Shown here one piece after another: positions 11,971-22,797 of a stretch of 64,000 bases of DNA. The first letter of the stretch is position 1. Every line of letters begins with the position of its first letter. The position numbers and the translations under genes were made by a program. The notes below the pieces were generated by a model that searched no databases, was not told the origin of the DNA, and saw nothing but the letters and a program-made list of their open reading frames with translations. Source of the stretch: Humulus lupulus (Eukaryota > Streptophyta > Magnoliopsida > Rosales > Cannabaceae); contig NC_084802.1 of assembly GCF_963169125.1 (NCBI RefSeq), positions 29,207,107-29,271,106 on the forward strand, read 5' to 3'.

Positions 11971-12639
11971 CTTATTACCGCGCCTGTGTTGAGTCTTCCC
12001 TCGGGGAAAGGGAAGTTTGTTGCCTACTGTGATGCATCGAGGTTGGGTTTAGGCTGTGTGTTGATGCAAAACGAGAAGGTTATTGCTTATGCATCATGAC
12101 AGCTGAAGGAGTATGAGCAGCAGTATCCTACCCATGATTTGGAGTTAGCAGCAGTGGTATTCGCACTGAAGGTTTGGCGACATTACCTATATGGGGAGAA
12201 ATGCGAGATATACACTGATCACAAGAGCTTGAAGTACTTTTTCACCCAGAAGGACCTGAACATGAGGCAAAGACGTTAGCTAAAGTTGGTGAAAGACTAT
12301 GATTGTGATATTCTTTACCATCCAGGGAAAGCCAATGTAGTGGCGGATGCATTGAGCCGGAGAGGCCCAGGTCAGTTGTATAGTTCCATCCAAATCTCGA
12401 GAGAGTTAGCTGATGAGATGGTTAGAGCGGGGATAGAATTGGTGGTGGGCCGATTAGCCAATATTACTCTGCAGTCAACCCTGCTAAAGCGGATTAAAGA
12501 AAGGAAATTGGTAAACGCTCAGTTATAGGAGGTTATAGAGAATGTCTTAGTGGGAGTAGCTAAGGACTATTCTATTTCTGGGGTTGCTTTGCTTTGGTAT
12601 CAAGGACGAATCTGTGTTCTAGCTGATGAGGGGATCAGA
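11971..12639 (+). pseudogene. pol: gypsy-1 RNase H
   Basis: RNase H-type blocks are readable: [33 protein letters not shown], and [14 protein letters not shown]. Stops at 12097 (TGA), 12277 (TAG) and 12526 (TAG) break it. Each stop is one transition away from the residue the family has there (R, W and Q). Confidence 0.88.
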
Positions 12640-13521
12640 TGAAAGATATTGGATGAGTCACATATGACACTGTACTCACTTCATCTGGGTACCACGAAGA
12701 TGTATCAGGATCTACGGACGTTATATTAGTGGCCCGGGATGAAGAAGGATGTGGTAGAGTATATAGCCAGATGTTTAACCTGTCAGCAGGTGAAAGCTGA
12801 GCATCAGCGACCGGCAAGGTTGCTTCAGCCTTTGGGTATTCCCGAGTGGAAATGGGAGGATATTACGATGGATTTTGTGGGAGGTTTACCCAGAACAGTG
12901 AGGCTTCATGACTCGGTGTGGGTGATAGTGGACAGATACACCAAGTCAGCCCATTTTCTTCCAGTGAGGTCGACATATACTGTGGATCAGTATGCAGAGT
13001 TGTATGTGAGAGAGATCGTACGTCTTTATGGGGTTCCTAAGTCTATAGTGTCAGACCAGGATCCTATCTTTACCTCCAAGTTTTGGGGTAATTTGCAGAA
13101 GGCTATGGGAACTCAGTTGAAGTTCAGCACAGCCTTTCATCCTCAAACTGATGGACAGTCTGAGAGGACCTTTCAGGTGTTTGAGGATATGCTCAGAGCA
13201 TGTGTGATCGACTTTGAGGGATCGTTGAGTAAGTATCTTTCGTTGATTGAATTTTCATATAACAATAGTTACCAATCAACGATTGGAGTGGCTCCCTACG
13301 AGGTGTTATATGGGAGGAACTGTAGATCACCCATTCATTGGGATGAGATGGGTGAGAGGAAATATTTGGGGTCGGATATGGTTCAGAAGACAAATGAAGC
13401 TATAGAGAAGATCTGAGCTAGGATGCTCGCCTCTCAGAGCAGACAGAAGAGCTACACTGATCCCAAGCGTAGGGGCGTGGAGTTCCAAGTTGGGGACCAC
13501 GTATTTCTCTGAGTTTCACCA
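12640..13521 (+). pseudogene. pol: gypsy-1 integrase
   Basis: A zinc-binding H2C2 region (L-H, then C-L-T-C-Q-Q near 12775-12795) is followed by the catalytic core: M-D-F-V-G-G-L-P (first D near 12880), S-D-Q-D-P-I-F-T-S-K-F-W (second D near 13050), and Q-S-E-R-T (E near 13160). The core, 12739-13416, is open. Stops at 12640, 12727, 13414 and 13510 flank it. The product would insert element DNA into chromatin. Confidence 0.9.
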
Positions 13522-13893
13522 TTGCGAGGGATGAGGGGAAAGCTAAGCCCTAGGTTCATCAGACCTTTTGAGATCTTGGAAATGATCTGTCAGGTGGCTT
13601 ACAGGTTAGCCTTGCCACCATCGTTGTCAGGAGCTCATGACGTATTCCATGTTTCTACGCTCCGGAAGTACGTCTCAGATGCAGCGCATGCGTTAAGGTA
13701 TGAATACTTAGAATTGCAGACAAAATTAGCTTATGAGGAGCAACCGATTCAAATTTTGGATCAGAAGGATAAAGTACTACAGAATAAGACGATTCCTCTT
13801 GTTAAAGTGTTGTGGAGGAATAGTAGGGTCGAGGAGGCGACCTGGGAGCTTGAGTCAGCGATGCGGGATCAGTATCTCGAGTTGTTCAGGTAA
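13522..13893 (+). pseudogene. pol: gypsy-1 integrase C-terminus and chromodomain-like tail
   Basis: An open stretch of 123 codons ends in TAA at 13891-13893. It contains the G-K-L-S-P-R-F block, V-F-H-V-S-T-L-R-K-Y, and a final V-L-W-R-N-S-R-V-E-E-A-T-W-E-L-E, which resembles the chromodomain of plant chromoviruses. Such tails steer integration to heterochromatin in the family, which fits the heavily nested, gene-free context. Confidence 0.85.
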
Positions 13894-13916
13894 ATTTCGA
13901 GGAAAAAATTCTCATT

Positions 13917-13929
13917 AGGAGGGGATAGT
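13917..13929 (+). other. Polypurine tract of gypsy-1
   Basis: AGGAGGGGATAG lies directly before the 3' LTR start TGTAACG at 13930. Purine-rich tracts at this site prime plus-strand DNA synthesis. Confidence 0.8.
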
Positions 13930-15578
13930 TGTAACGACCCAAATTTACTAATATGGCTTAAGGGCCTTGATTAGTGTGCCGGGAGGGCATAACTGGATTA
14001 TATGTGATTTAATGATTAAAAGCATGTTTATATGACTATTTGAATATCTATGATGCACGATTATGTGTATTAGTATGCATGTAGGCCCTGATTAGGTTAG
14101 AATGGCATATTCATAATTTTGGGGCATAACTGTAAATATATGTGATAAATTGTTGAGACCACATTATTATGTGGATATATTTGTTGCTTGTGACTCGAGG
14201 CGATCCTAATGAGCGGTTTAGCAAAAAAGTCACGGCAGGGATTTATACCCGGCTCGGGGCGAGCCTGGGGTTATTTCTGGGGATTTAGGAAATATATTGG
14301 AGTCTATTTTGATAGTGAGGACTATAATTGGTGATTAGTTAGGTGTCGGGAAGTAAGCAGAAAATATTAGAGACATTCGAGGAATTAGCAGGAATTGGGA
14401 GTAATGACCAAAATGCCCTTAAGATGTTAAAAAGCTTAGTTATAAGTGGGAGGGCAATATGGTCTTTTGGTGTTTAGAATCAGATAAGTGTTGTTTTGGC
14501 TCTATTGCCTTAGTGGAAAGTTTAGAGGATAATAGAAACTGAAAGAAGTAAAAAGAAAAGAATAAGGAAAAGGAAAGAAGGAAAAACAGGAGTCCTTCCT
14601 TCTTTCCCTCGGTTTGAGGTCTCTTCACCATTTCTTGAAGGAATTTGGAGCTGTAACTCAGGGAGAGTTTGGGTAGGAGCTTGAGGCTAGGGTCCTTGGT
14701 TTGGCTTGAAGAGTTAGCAAGGGTGGCTCATCCATCTGAGGTAAGTTTCTAGGTTCCTCTCTTGTGTTTTTGGTTTTGGCTGAGATGGTTTTCTAAACTG
14801 AGTTTTCATGGGAATTCTAGGGAATTAAGCCTAAGAATTTGATGAGGTGAAGGCTAAGGAAGTGTGGAGGATAACCTAGGTTGAATTCATCCATCAAAGG
14901 TAAGAAATCCTAGCTTTAAGTTCTGTGATTTCTTAGGACAGCTTAATATTCACTGAGCTCGGTTTAAGCGGGCCGGAGTCAGTGGGATAAAAAGAGGGTA
15001 AGGCCTAAGGGCGTTGACCCTGGTATCATGTGTGAATTGATTATTAGAATGAAGTGATGAACTTGGTATGCTGAATACTTGATTAATGTCAATATTTGGA
15101 ATGTTGAGTATGTGATTATACTATATGAATTATCTGGTTGTTTGCTTGATGATTATGCTCTGTTGTTGTGTTTTCTTGCTGGGCCTTGGCTCACGGGTGC
15201 TACGTGGTGCAGGTAAAGGCAAGGGCAAAGTGGACCAGTCCTGAGATTGAGAGCTTTGGGGCTGAATGTACATAACCAGCTGATCGGCCGCCACAACTGA
15301 GGAGTGTTACAGGATGGGAAAAGCCTAATTGTCTGTTTTGCCCTTAGAATGGCTAGTAACTGTACTTTTATCTAGAAATTTTGTAAAGTGTCTTTTAACG
15401 CTACTACTTTTGGGATCCCATATAAAAGTTTTTTATTATAAAAAATGAAACTTTTGAGACTTAAATCGTTTAACCCTAGTTCAACTGTAGTTTCAGTAAC
15501 ACGTTTCTAACAGATTGACTTGATCAGCAAGTCTTGCACTTTTATAAACACACAGTGTAACGGTCTTGGCTATCCAGG
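13930..15578 (+). repeat. 3' LTR of gypsy-1, internally deleted and 3'-truncated
   Basis: It matches the 5' LTR closely from TGTAACGACC on. About 735 bp that would include the GC-rich cluster and hairpin are missing at about 14935, and about 50 bp absent from the 5' copy are present just after. It stops at ...TATCCAGG (15578), 8 bases short of the expected end, and runs directly into copia-3 LTR sequence. Confidence 0.88.
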
Positions 15579-15708
15579 TATATTGGTGCTCTTCTATCTC
15601 TGTTTTTACTTTGATTGTTTTGTATTTGTTTTTACTTGTTATAGATAGAATCTTGATGGTTTTGCTGTGAGTTTTATTTATTGTTTTTACAGGGATAACC
15701 TCCCAACA
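15579..15708 (+). repeat. Remnant of the copia-3 5' LTR (last 130 bp)
   Basis: This stretch aligns to 39357-39486, the end of the 3' LTR, over the same 130-base length with roughly a dozen differences by eye. It ends in TCCCAACA. The primer-binding site follows at 15711 (TAGTATCAAGAGCC, tRNA-Met type with changes). About 390 bp of LTR that should lie to the left are missing; gypsy-1 lies there instead. Confidence 0.85.
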
Positions 15709-15813
15709 ACTAGTATCAAGAGCCAGGTTGGAGTTATTGAAGACTGATCGCCATTGTCGACTGGAAGTTCTCAGGAAAACTTTGGTATTTGAAGTTTAAT
15801 CATATCCGATAAT

Positions 15814-16680
15814 TTGTTTACTAGCCAGGAACGATTCTCATCACGAATGTTGACTTCAAAATTCAAAGTGGAGAAGTTTGATGGCAAGAATGACTTCAGC
15901 CTTTGGAGAGAGAAAATGATGGCTCATTTGGGGAATCTTGGATATGAAGAAGCACTAAAAGAAGAGAGAAAGATGTCAGAAAAATTGGAGAACAAAGAAG
16001 AAATATTGAAGAAAGCCAAGAAAACGATCATTCTAAGTTTGAGTGATCAAGTGTTGAGGAAAGTAATCAAAGAAAAGACTGCTCATGAGATGTGGAATTA
16101 ATTGGAACAATTGTTCATGACCAAGGCTCTACCCAATCAGATTTATCTCATACAATGGTTTTATGAATTTGGAATGGAGGAATCCAAGTCGATAGATGAG
16201 AACATAGACGAGTTCACCAAGCTGATTTCATTTCTAGAATCGATCGAGGTAAAGAAATTTTTCTACTGAACTCACTTCCTAAAGCCTACGACAACTTGAG
16301 AGACACACTCAAATATGGCAAAGAGACGCTATCGTTAGAAGAGGTTATTGGTGCTGCATATTTAAAAGAATTGGATTTGAAGGTCAACACCAAGGTGTCG
16401 AAGACTCAAGCCAAAGGGTTGAATGTCAGGGGAAGATCAGAAAAGAGGGAAGTTGGCAATGGCAGGAATGGCAAGAGCAGAGGTCGTTCAAGGTCGAAAT
16501 CGAAGGGAAAACGGACATGCTGGATTTGCAATCAAGAATGACATATTAGGTGATTTTGTCCTCAAAGAAATATTGATAAATAGAAGCAAGATTCAAGTTC
16601 TGCTTCAGATTCCACACACTTTTCTAAGGGTTATAGAAGTGAGGATGTTGATGTACTCACTTTTTCAATAGTTTATCCAA
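15814..16680 (+). pseudogene. gag: copia-3 gag
   Basis: The copia gag start is F-K-V-E-K-F-D-G-K-N-D-F-S-L-W-R-E-K-M near 15860, followed by a lysine-rich helical stretch. The first piece stops at 16099. A frame covering 16296-16541 carries the basic linker and the knuckle start C-W-I-C-N; a TGA follows just before the histidine of the CCHC motif. At least two stops and one frameshift break the gene. Confidence 0.82.
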
Positions 16681-17240
16681 AGATGAATGGGTGATGGATT
16701 TCGGGTGTACATTTCACATGTCACCAATGAAGGAATGGTTCTTTGTTCTGAAAGGAGGACCAGCTGGTCAAGTGTTGATGGGTAACAACAATTCTTGCAA
16801 GATTCAAGGAATCGACTCCATAAGAATAAAATTAAGAGATTGCACAATTAAGGTACTCTCTAATGTTAGATTTATTCCTCAACTTAAAAGAAATTTGTTT
16901 GTCTCTTGGTGTTTTCGATTCAAAAGGTTTTAGCTACAAAGCTGAAGGTGGAGTGCTAAAGGTATTAGAAGGTGTTATGTGTTCTTGAAAGGAGAGCTAA
17001 AACAAGGTCTATATATTTTGTAAGCTGAAACTGTCATAGGATCAACAGCCATGACCATACCAAGTCAAAATACCATTGAGTTGTGTCATAAAAGATTGGG
17101 TCACATGAGTCACAAAGGTTTGGTGGAATTATGTAAATAAGGTCTTTTAAATTCTAAATAAATCACTGGCTTACAATTTTGTGAGACTTGTGTTTTAGGA
17201 AAATCCCACAGGTTAAAGTTTGCAAAGGTTACTCATAGGA
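16681..17240 (+). pseudogene. pol: copia-3 protease and GAG-pre-integrase region
   Basis: W-V-M-D-F-G-C-T-F-H-M-S-P (16688-16726) is the copia protease active site with the catalytic D-S-G changed to D-F-G by a serine-to-phenylalanine change. Downstream, L-C-H-K-R-L-G-H-M-S-H and C-E-T-C-V-L-G-K match the zinc-binding GAG-pre-integrase domain at about 17080-17205. In-frame stops interrupt it (for example near 17137 and 17158). Confidence 0.8.
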
Positions 17241-18280
17241 CAAAAGGCATCTTTGACAACATTCACTCGAACTTATGGGGCTCTCCACAAGTTCCATCTC
17301 TTTAGGTAAAGCTCAATATTTCCTATCAATAATTGATGATTATTCTAGGAAGGTATGGACATACTTTCTTAAAGCTAAGGATGCAACTTTTGGAAAATTT
17401 AGAGAATGCAAATTGATGGTAGAAAACTAGAGCATGAGGGAAATTAAGAAACTAAGAGCATACGACGGTTTAGAATTTTGTAATAATGAATTTAAATATG
17501 TTTTTGCAATGAGCATGAAATTGTAAGACACCACACTTGCACTAACACAAATCAACCAAATCGACTAGTCAAGCGCATGAATAGGACCATAATGAATAAA
17601 GTAAGATGCATGTTGGCTGATTCGGGTTTAACAAAAATATTTTGGACAGAGGCTGCATCTACTCCATGTTATATCATTAATAGATCACCATCTTCTACAT
17701 TAGATTTTAAAGTACCAGAATTTGTATGGTCGGGGGCAGAACCTAGTTACAATCACCTAAAACATTTTGATTACATTGGATACGTTCATGCCAATCAAGG
17801 AAAGTTAAATCCTAGGTCTAAACAAGGAGTGTTTGTTGGTTATCCAAATGGGATAAAAGGGTATAAAGTTTGGTTAATTGAAGATAGAAAATGTGTTATT
17901 AGTCGTGTTGTTAGGTTCAATGAACATTGTTTTTATAAAACTAACCAAAGTTCTCTTGAGATAGCTAGCTCTAAACAAGCTGAGCAAAGTGACAAAGTGA
18001 CAAGCTCTCATACATTTCAATCAAGGTGGAGTTGTTGAGTTTGAACAAGAAATAACACCTGACATAGATAGTGATCACGAAGAAATAGTAGTTTATTTGG
18101 AAGACAATCAAGCTCATGACTATCTATTGGCAAGAGATTGTGTGAGAAGAGAAATAAGGCCTCATGCAAGATTTTCACAAGCTAATTTTATAGCATTTGC
18201 CTTCAACATGGCTGATGCTTCAGAATTAAAGGAACCAGCCAGCTATAATGAAGCAAGAAAGAAGAGTAGAATGGATTAAA
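17241..18280 (+). pseudogene. pol: copia-3 integrase core and C-terminal region
   Basis: The core is readable as D-Y-S-R-K-V-W-T-Y-F-L near 17338-17370. The C-terminal part, open from 17577 to 18038, has M-N-R-T-I-M-N-K-V-R-C-M-L, the R-S-P-S block and G-V-F-V-G-Y-P-N-G-I-K-G-Y-K-V-W, all diagnostic of copia integrase. Frameshifts and stops separate these from the linker at 18097-18279. Confidence 0.85.
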
Positions 18281-19000
18281 TGGAGGAAGGCTATGGTTGA
18301 GGAAATGTAATCTCTGTACAAGAACAAAACATGGGAACTTGATGATAAACTAAAGAATAAGAAAGTAATCGGATGTAAGAGGGTTTACAAAAGGAAACCA
18401 AGAATTAAAGATGTTGAACCACCTCGGTTCAAGGCAAGATTAGTTTCTAAAAGTTTCTCACAAGCAGAAGGAATTGACTACCATGAAGTGTTCTCTCCAG
18501 TGGTTAAACACACATCTATAAGAGTAATACTAGCTATTAATGCAATTGAAAATCTAGAATTGGAGCAATTAGACGTGAAAACAGCTTTCTTACATGGCAA
18601 CTTGGATGAAGAGATATTGATGCAACAACCATAAGAAGGGACAGAGAACAAATTTGCCTTCTAAAGAAGTCTCATCATGGGTTGAAACAATCACCAAGAC
18701 AGTGGTATTTCAGATTTGAAGAATATATGCTGAAATTAATTTATTTATTTTACATCTAAATATGATAGTTATGTTTACTACAAAGTTCTTGATGATAATA
18801 GCTTCATCTATCTTTTAATCTATGTTGATGATATTATTATTTCATGCAAGTATAGATCTGAAGTAGATAAGCTAAAAGAGAAGTTAAACCAAGAATTTGA
18901 TATGAAGTAGCTAGGTCCAGCCACTCGTATTTTGGGAATGGAAATAACAAGAGAGAGACAGAGATAAAGGTATACTTACTCTATCTCAAGAAGGATATAT
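18281..19000 (+). pseudogene. pol: copia-3 reverse transcriptase, first part
   Basis: RT blocks in order: K-A-R-L-V-S-K-like start, G-I-D-Y-H-E-V-F-S-P-V-V-K, Q-L-D-V-K-T-A-F-L-H-G-N-L, and the catalytic L-I-Y-V-D-D-I-I-I near 18820-18845. Stops lie near 18634 and 18907. The frame is cut at 19000, within the L-S-Q-E-G-Y-I block, by gypsy-2 and resumes at 28900. Confidence 0.9.
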
Positions 19001-21459
19001 TGTAACGCCCTGGTTACCCCAAGACCGTTACGGTGAACGTTGAACCGTGAATTTAACTCGCTAATCGAGTTCTTTGGTTAAAAACGTGCTTCTAGGTGTT
19101 ATTAATAGGTTAAGGTGGAAAACCAATCAAAAGGGAAGGATATATTTTATTTAAAACATAAAACCGTTCATGGGCCCATAAAAAACGTTTACAAGTTATT
19201 TAGGATACAAAATGGTCATTACAGTTTGAAATTTACAACCCGCCAATCTAAGCGGCAAAAAAAATAGGGTAAACCCCCTAATTCCCCTGAGAACTCCTTG
19301 GCGGTGGTGGTCAAGCGGCCGCATATGTACACATCACCACCTAAGCTCTCCACTCAAGGTTGGGTGAGCTTTTCCTCCCTTTACCTGCACCACATATCAC
19401 CCATGAGCCAAAGCCCAGCAAGAAAACTCAATACTGCATGAATATAATATCAACAATGATCATAATAATCATTCAGGACTTTCAGTCCAAAATAGAGGAG
19501 TGACAGTCGCAAAAGTCACTAAGATGGGTTCTGTTCCCATTAGCCATGTGACGATAGGGTCACCGGGGCTTTACAAATAAGTGATCATTTCACTAGCTTA
19601 AACGAGATAGGTATCTGATGAAATAGTCACCAACATAACCTACCGAGTGACCATAGAGTCATAACCATGGGATTCTGCTCCCTAGCCATGCGACAAAACA
19701 GTCACCTAGGCCTTAGGCCTTGGCTCTGAGTAACTAGTCATAGACTAGTCAAGCGCTTATAATTTTCATCGACCCTAGGGTCGGTCCAGCATTAATGCTC
19801 ATTGATTCATTCAACGCTGATATCGATTAGATCTAATCTTTTATCAACTCTGCGTTCATGACGCTTATGCCATTCCAGACTCTTAGGTCAGTAATACGCG
19901 ACTAGTGTCGATTCTGAATAGTCAGTGCCATAAACAAGTAAGCACGATTTGCTAAGCATTTAATATGCAATCAATGTCCACATTTAACAATGAACATGCC
20001 TCAACAATAACCACGCATGTCACATATAGGGTGCAATTTTCTTACCTCTAGTTCGAGCGAGAATTAGTATAAGAACGACCCTTGAGAATGATCAACCTTT
20101 TAGTTCCTTGACGGTCACCTGGTCATAACAAATTATGGGATTCCATCAATAAAATGAATAACAAAGGTTCCCAAACCAAAACCTAGCCTCCAGGACGTCG
20201 AATCCTACTAAACCAGGTAGTAGGATCGATCCCGAGGCCTAAGGCTTTAATCCCCAAGCCAAAAACCAACTTTTGGCCAAAATTCCACTAAGGGTCGTGG
20301 CCCTCCCTGGCCATGCCGCGGCCCGCCCCTCAACCAGAGGCAGCCTCCCTTCAGCTCCCAGCACGTGCTGCGGCTCTTCCTGGCCATGCCGCGGCCCTTT
20401 GGCCCTTCAGCCTCTTCCTCCCATTTTCACAAGCTTGGGTCGCGGCGCTGTAGAACAGAGCCACAACCCCACCTAAAACTGAGCCAAATTCCTTGTTTTT
20501 CTCCCTTTGAACTCATTCTAAAACCTCATTAAAACTCCACCAACATCACCAAACAATGCCACCAATTGTTACTACAACTTACCCAGCATACAAGCATCAA
20601 AACCCAAGTGAATCTCCTTCAAAAACTTCCATTAATTCTCATCTAGACACTATAAATTTCTCAACTAAAAACCAATAGAAAAACAGAGTATAACTAAGGT
20701 TTCATGGATGAATTCTTACCTCAAGCTAGATTTAAGTCCTCTTCAATGGTTGAACTAAAGTCCTAAGCTCCAAACTTTAATTCCCTAGCTTAGTTCTTCA
20801 AATTGAGATCAAAACTCCAAAGGAGAAAGGAGGAAGATGATGAACATGAGGAAGGGAACTTGCTTTGTTTTTCCTTCAGCTCTTTCTACAGCATACTAGA
20901 ATCCCATATGACCCTTGCCAAAAGACCATATTGCCCCTAGGTTTAATAAAACTCTATAAAGGCTAGTAAGGGCAAAAATGTCATTTATCCTCTAAACCCG
21001 CTAATCATAATTAACGTTCTCCAATTCCCGTTGTTCTCAATATCCTCAAATACCAATAATTCATAACACGTTACCCTTTAATTCGCGGCAACACTCTAAT
21101 CACCAAATTACCCCGAGACTCACCCCGAGCCACGAGCTTAAGCCTGTTATGACCAAACCGATAGTTTATATTCAAAGATCATCTCATGCCGAATAGCTCG
21201 AACAAATCCACATTATAATGTGGCCTCAATAATTAATCACAAGCATGCACCAAAATATACAAATATGCCCTCAACGGGCCAAATTACCAAAATGCCCTTA
21301 CTATCAAATGTGGACCAACATGCATGCATTTAACATCATATTATAATATAATTCACATAGACATGCATACAATCATTTAATGGCATAATAAAACAATTAT
21401 GGCCCTCCCGGCCTACTAATCCAGCCATTAAACCGCATTAGGGCTTTCAGGGCATTACA
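19001..21459 (-). repeat. 3' LTR of gypsy-2 (2459 bp)
   Basis: The LTR lies next to the polypurine tract, so it is the 3' LTR of the minus-strand element. It is very similar to 26501-28894. It carries the GC-rich cluster of GCCGCGGCCC-type motifs at about 20285-20465, the conserved hairpin at 20201-20227, the donor-like site near 20042 (minus strand) and the acceptor-like site near 19384. A block of about 50 bp near 20105-20165 is absent from the other LTR. Confidence 0.92.
20201..20227 (-). other. Conserved LTR hairpin, gypsy-2 3' LTR
   Basis: On the minus strand GATCCTACTA pairs with TAGTAGGATT around the loop CCTGGTT: nine Watson-Crick pairs and one closing G-T. The geometry equals the gypsy-1 hairpin although several pairs differ. 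Confidence 0.75.
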
Positions 21460-21474
21460 ACTATCCCCTCCTTA
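21460..21474 (-). other. Polypurine tract of gypsy-2
   Basis: The minus strand reads AAGGAGGGGATAGT just before the 3' LTR, nearly the same as the tract of gypsy-1. Confidence 0.8.
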
Positions 21475-21495
21475 TAGAAATTTCATCCTCGAAAT

Positions 21496-22797
21496 TTACC
21501 TGAACAACTCGGGATACTGACTCTACATATCTGACTCCAGCTCCCAGGTCACTTCCTCGACCTTGTTGTTCCTCCACAATACCTTAACCAAAGGTATCGT
21601 CTTATTTCTGAGGACCTTGTCCTTTCTGTCAAGTATCTAGGTTGGCTGCTCTTTAAAGGAGAGATCTGCCTCAAGCTCCAGATCCTCATAGCTCAAGATA
21701 TGAGTCACATTAGATACATACCTCCAAAGAGCTGAAACACGAAACACATTATGCACAGCTGACAATGCCGGAGGCAAGGCTAATCTGTAAGCCACCTGAC
21801 CAATCCTCTCCAGGATCTCAAATGGACCTACAAATCTAGGGCTCAGCTTGTCCTTCTCCCCAAACCTTCTCACCCCTTTCCATTGTGAGACTCTAAGGAA
21901 GACATAGTCTCCCACTTGGAACTCCACGTTCCTACACTTGGGATCTGCATAGCTCTTCTGTCTACTCTGAGAAGTGAGCATCTGAGCTCTAATATTCTCA
22001 ATGGCCTCACTGGTCCTCTGAACTGCCTCAGGACCCAAGTATCTCATTTCACCTGTCTCATCCCAATGAATGGGAGATCTGCACTTCCTACCATACAATA
22101 TCTCATAAGGTGAAACTCCAATGGTAGACTGATAACTGTTGTTGTAGGAAAACTCTATCAAAGGTAGATACTTACTCCAAGATCCACCAAAGTCTAGCAC
22201 ACATGCTCGCAGCATGTCTTCCAATATCTGGATCGTCCTCTCAGATTGCCCATCTATCTGAGGATGATAAGCAGTACTGAACTTTAACTAAGTTCCCATG
22301 GCCTTATGTAAAGCTCCCCAGAACTTGGAAGTAAAAGTGGGGTTCCGGTCTAACACGATAGACCCTGGTGCTCCATGGTGGCGCACGATCTCTCTCACAT
22401 AGAGATCTGCATACTGATCAACTGTATATGTAGTCCTCACTAGCAAGAAGTGAGTTGACTTGGTATAGCAATCCACTATAACTCAAATAAAGTCATGTTG
22501 ACCAACAGTCCTGGGTAAGCCCACCACAAAATCCATCGTGATGTCTTCCCACTTCCACTCTGGGATATCTAGAGGCTGCAATAACCCTGCCGGCTTCTGA
22601 TGCTCAGCCTTGACCTGCTGACATGTCAAGCACTTAGCCCCATATTCCACTATATCTCTCTTCATCCCCGACCACCAATACAACGATCTCATATCTTGAT
22701 ACATCTTCATGGGTCCTGGATGCAAAGAGTAAGGTGTAGTATGAGATTCATCTAGAATCTCTCGCCTCATAGAAGTGTCACATATCCGCCCCTTGTA
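21496..22797 (-). pseudogene. pol: gypsy-2 integrase and chromodomain-like tail
   Basis: The minus strand encodes H-P-G-P-M-K-M-Y-Q-D and C-L-T-C-Q-Q-V-K (zinc-binding part), M-D-F-V-V-G-L-P (first catalytic D), an L-D-R-N-P-T-F-T-S-K-F-W block (second D), a core that stays open at 21637-22224, and a tail ending in a W-R-N-N-K-V-E-E-V-T-W-E-L-E chromodomain-like block up to the TAA at 21496. Stops lie near 22795, 22481 and 22284; the first two are TGG to TGA changes and the third is CAG to TAG. Confidence 0.9.

Larger units (their letters stand above)
6635..15578 (+). mobile_element. gypsy-1: Ty3/gypsy chromovirus with both LTRs (Tekay-like)
   Basis: LTRs at 6635-8968 and 13930-15578, a tRNA-Met primer-binding site at 8972, gag, protease, RT, RNase H, integrase and a C-terminal chromodomain-like tail in this order, and a purine tract before the 3' LTR. 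The order and the long LTRs fit the Tekay/Del chromoviruses; that lineage is an inference. The element is dead, with about a dozen stops. The 5' flank is ccacg, but the 3' LTR has lost its last 8 bases (gcgttaca) and no target duplication follows. Confidence 0.92.

Noticed and set aside
20273..20476. Open frames in the GC-rich patch of the gypsy-2 LTRs (also 27709-27912)
   Set aside because: They lie antisense in the LTR and only reflect the GC-rich motif cluster.
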